A stretch of 64,000 nucleotides of DNA from JACMNW01 sp031406155 (GTDB lineage: Bacteria > Pseudomonadota > Alphaproteobacteria > Rhodobacterales > Rhodobacteraceae). Location of the stretch: positions 5,241 through 69,240 of the forward strand of contig JANOGW010000092.1 of assembly GCA_031406155.1 (NCBI GenBank). The letters run 5' to 3'. The position numbers and the translations under genes are program-made. Below, one piece after another: positions 59,016-64,000 of this stretch (positions are counted from its first letter, which is position 1; the number at the start of each line of letters is the position of its first letter). Under the pieces are notes generated by a model. It was not told the DNA's origin. It did not search any database and saw nothing but the letters and a program-made list of their open reading frames with translations.

Positions 59016-61196
59016 CTACCGGCCGCGCCTTGACTTGCCGCCCCGCATGCCGGCCCGCCCGCCCGTGCTGCGCCCGCCTGATTTCACGGCGTTATCAACC
59101 GCCTCTTCAACCTCGGATTGCCGTGCCAGCGGATCGTCGGCAATGGCAAGCTCCACTGCCTCCAGCCGTTTCACCTCATCGCGCAGGCGCGCGGCCTCTT
59201 CAAATTCCAGGTTTTCCGCCGCTTTGCGCATGGTGACACGCAGCGCATCCAGATGTGCGGCCAGGTTGGAGCCTATCATCGGGCGGTCGACCTTGGCGGT
59301 GATCCGGGCCTGATCGGTATCGCCCTTCCACAGGCCCGCCAGAACATCCTCGACGTTTTTCTTGACGGTCGTGGGCGTGATGCCGTGCAGGGTATTGTAG
59401 GCAATCTGCTTGTCGCGCCGCCGATTCGTCTCGCCGATGGCGCGTTCCATCGATCCGGTGATGCGGTCGGCATACATGATCACCCGGCCCTCGGAATTGC
59501 GGGCGGCGCGGCCCGTGGTCTGGATCAGCGAAGTTTCAGAGCGCAGGAAGCCCTCCTTGTCGGCGTCCAGAATGGCGACCAGACCGCATTCGGGAATGTC
59601 CAGGCCTTCGCGCAGAAGGTTGATGCCGACCAGGACATCAAACGCGCCAAGCCGCAAATCCCGAAGGATTTCAATGCGTTCCAACGTGTCGATGTCCGAG
59701 TGCATATAGCGGATGCGGATGCCCTGTTCGTGGTAATATTCGGTCAGATCCTCGGCCATGCGTTTGGTCAGGGTGGTGACAAGCACGCGCAGGCCTTGCA
59801 GCGCGACGCGGCGAATTTCATCCAGCAGATCATCGACCTGCATTTCTACGGGGCGAATTTCGATGATCGGGTCGACAAGGCCGGTGGGACGGATCACCTG
59901 TTCGGTGAACACGCCGCCGGTCTGTTCCATTTCCCATGCCGCCGGGGTGGCGGAGACGAACACGGTCTGGGGACGCATCGCATCCCATTCTTCAAATTTC
60001 AGGGGTCGGTTATCCATGCACGAGGGCAGGCGGAAGCCATGTTCGGCAAGGGTGAATTTGCGCCGGTAGTCGCCCTTGTACATACCGCCGATCTGCGGCA
60101 CCGACACATGAGATTCGTCGGCAAAAACAATGGCATGGTCGGGGATGAACTCGAACAGAGTCGGCGGCGGCTCACCTGGTGCGCGCCCTGTCAGATAGCG
60201 CGAATAATTCTCGATCCCGTTGCAGACACCGGTTGCTTCCAGCATTTCGATGTCGAAGGAACAACGTTGTTCCAGCCGTTGCGCCTCTAGCAGCTTGCCC
60301 TCGGATACCAGTTGATCCAGCCGCATGCGCAGCTCGCGTCTGATGCCGATGATGGCCTGCTGCATGGTCGGGCGCGGGGTCACATAGTGCGAATTGGCAT
60401 AGATGCGGATCTGCGGGAAATGGTCGGTTTTTGCGCCAGTTAGCGGGTCGAATTCAGTGATGGACTCCAATTCTTCACCGAAGAACGAAAAGCGCCAGGC
60501 GCGGTCATCAAGGTGGGCGGGCCACACCTCAAGACTATCGCCGCGCACCCGGAATGATCCGCGTTGGAACCCCTGATCATTGCGCCGATACGCCTGCGCC
60601 ACCAGTTCAGACATGATTGCGCGCAGGTCATAGGGCTTGCCGACCTCCAGATCCTGGGTCATGGCGGAATAGGTTTCCACCGACCCGATGCCGTAGATGC
60701 ACGACACCGACGCCACGATGATCACATCATCGCGTTCCAGCAGCGCACGGGTCGCCGAATGGCGCATCCGGTCGATCTGTTCGTTGATCTGGGATTCTTT
60801 TTCTATATAGGTGTCAGACCGCGCGACATAGGCTTCGGGCTGGTAATAATCGTAGTAAGACACGAAATATTCCACCGCATTTTCGGGGAAGAAGCCCTTG
60901 AATTCGCCGTATAATTGCGCGGCCAGCGTCTTGTTGGGGGCAAGGATGATGGCGGGCCGCTGGGTCTGTTCGATGATTTTGGCCATGGTAAAGGTCTTGC
61001 CGGTGCCGGTGGCCCCCAGCAGCACTTGATCATGCTCGCCCGCGTCAATGCCCGCGGACAGTTCGGCAATGGCGGTGGGCTGATCGCCCGCCGCCTCGAA
61101 CGGGGTGGACAGCATGAAACGCCGCCCGCCTTCCAGTTTCGGGCGGGTCAAGACGTCGGGGCGAAGGGCGGGGGCATTGGTATTGTTATGGGGCAT
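59016..61196 (-). CDS. uvrB: Excinuclease ABC subunit B
   Basis: 726 residues from the ATG giving MPHNNTNAPALRPDV with AGGGAA 8 bases upstream. UvrB verifies DNA damage in nucleotide excision repair. It has Walker A LLGATGTGKTFTMA, the DNA-clamping beta-hairpin YYDYYQPEAYVARSDTYIEKES, motif II IVFADESHVSVPQI, motifs V-VI VLVGINLLREGLDIPE and QTTGRAARN, and the C-terminal UVR domain (LRVTMRKAAENLEFEEAARLRDEVKRLE) for UvrC contact. The tail is Gly/Arg-rich (GGRAGMRGGKSRRGR). It is a single gene; I did not find a convincing alphaproteobacterial LexA box (GTTC-N7-GTTC) upstream. Confidence 0.97.
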   Translation of the reverse strand: MPHNNTNAPALRPDVLTRPKLEGGRRFMLSTPFEAAGDQPTAIAELSAGIDAGEHDQVLLGATGTGKTFTMAKIIEQTQRPAIILAPNKTLAAQLYGEFKGFFPENAVEYFVSYYDYYQPEAYVARSDTYIEKESQINEQIDRMRHSATRALLERDDVIIVASVSCIYGIGSVETYSAMTQDLEVGKPYDLRAIMSELVAQAYRRNDQGFQRGSFRVRGDSLEVWPAHLDDRAWRFSFFGEELESITEFDPLTGAKTDHFPQIRIYANSHYVTPRPTMQQAIIGIRRELRMRLDQLVSEGKLLEAQRLEQRCSFDIEMLEATGVCNGIENYSRYLTGRAPGEPPPTLFEFIPDHAIVFADESHVSVPQIGGMYKGDYRRKFTLAEHGFRLPSCMDNRPLKFEEWDAMRPQTVFVSATPAAWEMEQTGGVFTEQVIRPTGLVDPIIEIRPVEMQVDDLLDEIRRVALQGLRVLVTTLTKRMAEDLTEYYHEQGIRIRYMHSDIDTLERIEILRDLRLGAFDVLVGINLLREGLDIPECGLVAILDADKEGFLRSETSLIQTTGRAARNSEGRVIMYADRITGSMERAIGETNRRRDKQIAYNTLHGITPTTVKKNVEDVLAGLWKGDTDQARITAKVDRPMIGSNLAAHLDALRVTMRKAAENLEFEEAARLRDEVKRLEAVELAIADDPLARQSEVEEAVDNAVKSGGRSTGGRAGMRGGKSRRGR

Positions 61197-61523
61197 GGCT
61201 GATTCCCTGTTGCCCAATAGATTTGATCTGTTTTTGTTCTGATTCAAGGGCCAATGCCTCGATCTGTTAACCAAGCTTAAAAGAGGGTTGACGAACGCAT
61301 TTCAATTTTAACGAAAATGCGTCGAAACGGCGCATCTTTTGATTGAGTTCCGCCTTTGTTCAACGCATATTGGCCGGGCAAGCAGCCTACAAGCTGTCGG
61401 CTGGCCGCACCACACCACCCACCCCACACCCCAGTAGCCAGCCGACAGCGCCTTTCCCCGATCCGCCGCTTGCGTTACCCGCCAGATTTAGGAATATACG
61501 CGCATCTGTATTCGAGGTGTCCC

Positions 61524-61835
61524 ATGCGTGCGAGACTCTATCAGCCGGCAAGAACCGCCATGCAGTCCGGCATAGCCAAGACGACGGGCTGGGTGCTCGA
61601 ATTTGCCGCCTCTGCCGCCCGCGACATTGATCCGCTGATGGGGTGGACATCGTCCGGCGACATGGACAGTCAGGTCCGCTTGCGTTTTGAGACCCGCGAA
61701 GCAGCCGAGCAGTACGCGTCTGCCCGCGGGATCGAAGTTGACATCGAAGAACCAAAAACCCGCAAGCAGACACTTCGGCCACGCGGTTACGGCGAAAATT
61801 TTGCCACCGACCGCAAAGGTGCCTGGACACATTAA
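61524..61835 (+). CDS. NDUFS4-like accessory subunit of NADH dehydrogenase (complex I)
   Basis: 103 residues starting MRARLYQPARTAMQSGIAKTTGWVLEFAASAARDIDPLMGWTSSGDMDSQVRLRFETREAAEQYASARGI, ending RPRGYGENFATDRKGAWTH. This is the ETC complex I conserved region found in mitochondria (NDUFS4, 18 kDa) and alphaproteobacteria, where the subunit stabilises the NADH-oxidising arm. PLMGWTSSxDxxxQVRLxFxTxExA is diagnostic. GAGGTG lies 5 bases before the ATG. The other nuo genes are not in the window; it is a single gene. Confidence 0.94.
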   Translation: MRARLYQPARTAMQSGIAKTTGWVLEFAASAARDIDPLMGWTSSGDMDSQVRLRFETREAAEQYASARGIEVDIEEPKTRKQTLRPRGYGENFATDRKGAWTH

Positions 61836-61945
61836 TGCCCTATATGCGTGGTGCAGTCTGCCCCGATCGACAGAGCGGGCACTGCCCACAGTTGGTTTGA
61901 CCGGCGTCACAATTCAGGATGCCTATTGATGGAAAAGAGATCATC

Positions 61946-63403
61946 ATGTTCATTAGAAGTGCTTTTCTGGGCTCTGTCTTCATTGCCCTGACATCGGCCG
62001 CCGCCCTTTCCGGCCCGGCCACTCCGGAAGGTGCCAGTCGGCTACAGGGCGTGTTTCAGACATATCTTGGTGCTGAACCGGGCGTCGTGGCGGTTGACCT
62101 TATGGGCGACGGCTATCAGGTGACGGTTGATTTTGCACCGTTCATTGCCAAGGCGTCGCCCGAAACCCTTACCGGCTCGATCACCCCCTATGTGTTCACA
62201 CTGACCGATCAAGGGGCGGGCAAATGGGCGATGGAGCAGGATCAAGAGTTTGCAATGACCTTCGCGACTCCTGGGATCAGCGAGTTTTCGATGAACTTCA
62301 GGTCAATGGTCTCTACCGGCGTCTTTGATGAAAGTCTTGCTGCCTTCGTCAGTTCGCGCACGGACATGACCGATATTGTGGTGAACCAAACAACCACAGT
62401 GCCCGATGCGCCGCCCTCGGTCAGTGCGTCATCGGCGGAGACCGGGTTTTATGAAACCACGGCAACCCAGTCGATCAATGGCGGGGTGGACAATACTGTT
62501 CGATATTCGCTGACCAATTACAATCAGGTGATGAACCTGCCAAATCCGCCGGGTGTGCCACCGACGGAGATCACGGTAACGGCGGCCAGCTATGGTGCCG
62601 AAGGATCGATGACCGGGTTTCAACCGGACGCGTTTTACAAGCTGATTGCCTGGTTCGTGGCGCACCCGTCGCAAGAGGCGATCAAGGCAGATGAGGCGGG
62701 ATTGAAGGCCGTGCTGTCCGGAGGCATTCCGTTCTTTCGGAACCTGAACTCGACCGGTGGCATGGAAACGGTAAGTGTCACCACGCCGGTAGGTGTGTTT
62801 ATGGCCGAAACCGTAGGTATCGATGTCGAGGCTAATGGCGTGGTTGACGATGGGCTTTTTCGTGAAGCGATCCGCGTCAAGGGATTGGTGATGCCGGAAG
62901 GCCTGTTGCCCGAGTGGTCGGCAGGTCTTGTACCGACCGAGTTTGCCCTTGACGTAAAGGCAACACGGTTCAACCTTGCGGCCCCGGCACAGGCCCTGAT
63001 CGCCGCGTTCGATCTGACCAAGCCAGACCCGATTGATCCGGCAACCGAGGCGCAACTGCTGGCCGCCCTGATGCCGGAGGGTGTCGTTGACGTGACCCTT
63101 GCGCCAGGGTCCGTCAAGGCAAGTCTCTATGATCTGGCCTATGAAGGCACCATGACCGCAGGCCCCGGCAGCCTGCCTGTTGGCAAGGCGACGGTCACGA
63201 TGGCCGGAATGGATGCCGTGATGGCGGCGTTGCAGGCCGGGCCACCGGAAATGACTGGGCAAATGGTGCCGATGTTCGGGATGGCATCTGGCCTTGCCAA
63301 ACCCGGCGCAGATGGCACGCTGGTCTGGGAGATTGACGCGACGAGCCCCGGTTCATTGCTGGTCAACGGCACCGACCTGATGGCCATAATGGGCGGGCCG
63401 TAA
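61946..63403 (+). CDS. Large exported protein, possibly DUF2125-related
   Basis: 485 residues from the ATG giving MFIRSAFLGSVFIALTSAAALSGP, a signal peptide. The mature protein is beta-rich, with repeated segments of the form VTVDFAPFIAK...GSITPYVFTLTDQG and VDVTLAPGSVKASLYDLAYEGTMTAGPGSLPVGKATVTMAG, without catalytic residues or transmembrane helices. Overall length and Gly/Thr/Val content resemble DUF2125 proteins of alphaproteobacteria, but I cannot confirm membership. It is probably periplasmic or outer-membrane associated. The acetyltransferase gene follows after 10 bases on the same strand. Confidence 0.75.
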   Translation: MFIRSAFLGSVFIALTSAAALSGPATPEGASRLQGVFQTYLGAEPGVVAVDLMGDGYQVTVDFAPFIAKASPETLTGSITPYVFTLTDQGAGKWAMEQDQEFAMTFATPGISEFSMNFRSMVSTGVFDESLAAFVSSRTDMTDIVVNQTTTVPDAPPSVSASSAETGFYETTATQSINGGVDNTVRYSLTNYNQVMNLPNPPGVPPTEITVTAASYGAEGSMTGFQPDAFYKLIAWFVAHPSQEAIKADEAGLKAVLSGGIPFFRNLNSTGGMETVSVTTPVGVFMAETVGIDVEANGVVDDGLFREAIRVKGLVMPEGLLPEWSAGLVPTEFALDVKATRFNLAAPAQALIAAFDLTKPDPIDPATEAQLLAALMPEGVVDVTLAPGSVKASLYDLAYEGTMTAGPGSLPVGKATVTMAGMDAVMAALQAGPPEMTGQMVPMFGMASGLAKPGADGTLVWEIDATSPGSLLVNGTDLMAIMGGP

Positions 63404-63413
63404 GGGTGGCAAG

Positions 63414-63887
63414 ATGATCGAGATCCAACGTGACCGGTCCGTTTCGCCAGATGTGCTTCCGCTGCTGCGCCGGCATCTTGATCTGATGCACGCCTCGTCG
63501 CCGCCGGAAAGCGTTCATGCTCTGGACCCCGAGGCGCTTGATACGCCCGACGTCGCGTTCTTTACGTTGCGCGAAGGCGAGGCGATCCTGGCGATGGGGG
63601 CTATCAAGCGGATAGACCACACTCATGCCGAGATCAAATCGATGCATGTGGTCGCCGAGGCGCGCGGGCGCGGTCTGGCACGGGTGCTGCTGGACCATCT
63701 GATGGTCGAAGCACGCGCCCTTGGCTATGCGCAACTTAGCCTCGAGACAGGGGTGGAGCCCGTTTTCGCCCCGGCCCGTACCTTGTACGAACGCGCCGGT
63801 TTTGGCCGTTGCGGCCCGTTTGAAGGCTATGCGCACGACCCGAACTCGGTGTTCATGACGAAGTACCTGGTTGACGCCGGGGCTTGA
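63414..63887 (+). CDS. GNAT N-acetyltransferase
   Basis: 157 residues. The acetyl-CoA binding region is IKSMHVVAEARGRGLARVLLDHLMVEARALGYAQLSLETG (RGRGLA, motif A), followed by FAPARTLYERAGFGRCGPFEGY (motif B, YExxGF) and SVFMTKYL at the end. It closely resembles small PhnO/YsnE-like acetyltransferases. HASSPPESVHALDPEALDTPDVAFFTLREGEAILAMGAIKRID is characteristic of the YsnE-type group. The substrate is unknown. It may be co-transcribed with the preceding exported protein. Confidence 0.9.
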   Translation: MIEIQRDRSVSPDVLPLLRRHLDLMHASSPPESVHALDPEALDTPDVAFFTLREGEAILAMGAIKRIDHTHAEIKSMHVVAEARGRGLARVLLDHLMVEARALGYAQLSLETGVEPVFAPARTLYERAGFGRCGPFEGYAHDPNSVFMTKYLVDAGA

Positions 63888-63922
63888 TCTGAGGCCCGCT
63901 TTGGCCCAAGAAGCGGTCACGC

Positions 63923-63999
63923 GGATCCATAGCTCAGCTGGATAGAGCAGCCGACTTCTAATCGGCAGGTCGAGGGTTCGAATCCTTCTGGGTCCGCCA
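63923..63999 (+). tRNA. tRNA-Arg, anticodon TCT
   Basis: 77 bases forming a full cloverleaf. Acceptor GGATCCA pairs with TGGGTCC (one G-T), discriminator G and an encoded CCA end. The D-arm is GCTCAGCTGGATAGAGC, the anticodon arm GCCGA-CTTCTAA-TCGGC with anticodon TCT (reads AGA), and the T-arm AGGGTTCGAATCCTT. The gene ends one base before the window edge. Confidence 0.97.
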
Positions 64000-64000
64000 T

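Noticed and set aside
61197..61330. SOS (LexA) box upstream of uvrB
   Set aside because: No GTTC-N7-GTTC or GAAC-N7-GTAC arrangement was found at a convincing position.
63923..63999. tRNA-Arg as an integration site of an island
   Set aside because: The window ends right after the tRNA, so no integrase or repeat of the tRNA 3' end can be examined.

Overview
The window reads as chromosomal DNA of an alphaproteobacterium of the family Rhodobacteraceae (Rhodobacterales, roseobacter-like). The support is the overall high GC with local AT-rich patches, a GcrA cell-cycle regulator, a VPLPA-type C-terminal sorting signal, an NDUFS4-like complex I accessory subunit, the methylmalonyl-CoA epimerase/DUF1467 pair, and many short proteins typical of that family. 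Most of the sequence is core housekeeping DNA on both strands; a few small accessory patches are set into it.

Layout. 1-1.4 kb: threonine catabolism (kbl end, tdh). 1.5-3.4 kb: a secreted VPLPA-tail protein, then an AT-rich patch with a ribbon-helix-helix protein and a coiled-coil protein, bounded by carB on one side and a degraded copy of the carB 3' end on the other. 3.4-15.6 kb: carB, a DMP19-like protein, an amino-acid permease, pabB/pabC (p-aminobenzoate for folate), cfa and aspS, followed by a DUF1993 gene. 15.7-31.6 kb: a DUF1800/DUF1501 export pair, acetyltransferase, response regulator, mce/DUF1467, nitroreductase, deacetylase, a lipoprotein protease, small redox proteins, rimO, a broken cytochrome b561, AsmA and gcrA. 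32.4-35.1 kb: arginine biosynthesis (argD, argF) with an acetyltransferase between them whose acetyl-CoA loop is expanded by a GGCCAA hexamer repeat. 35.2-40.9 kb: an accessory patch (nucleotide cyclase, sulfotransferase, two methyltransferases, glycosyltransferase) containing a second, degraded argF 3' end. 41-53.4 kb: DUF1993 paralogue, MFS exporter, nidogen/Hint protein, hrpB, meaB, phosphonomutase-like enzyme, EamA transporter, ArsR-type regulator, rpmB, copper chaperone.

53.6-57.4 kb is the most unusual part. Directly downstream of lepA sits an AT-rich two-gene unit with a 4-base ATGA overlap: a DUF5343-like gene interrupted by one in-frame TAA, then a protein with a HEPN (Swt1-like) RNase-type motif. 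This looks like a small defence or toxin-antitoxin-like cassette. It is followed by a gene-free stretch packed with palindromes and then by two tiny lipoproteins, one entericidin-like. The window closes with uvrB, the complex I subunit, a large secreted protein, an acetyltransferase and tRNA-Arg(TCT).

Themes. Two housekeeping genes (carB, argF) each have a degenerate second copy of their 3' end a short way downstream in the same orientation, with accessory genes in between. This is the footprint expected of DNA acquired at gene 3' ends, although no integrase is visible. Other points worth following are an extra segment of about 40 residues in aspartyl-tRNA synthetase and a threonine dehydrogenase that lacks all four structural-zinc cysteines. 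All functional names rest on motif and family recognition by eye; no database search was run.
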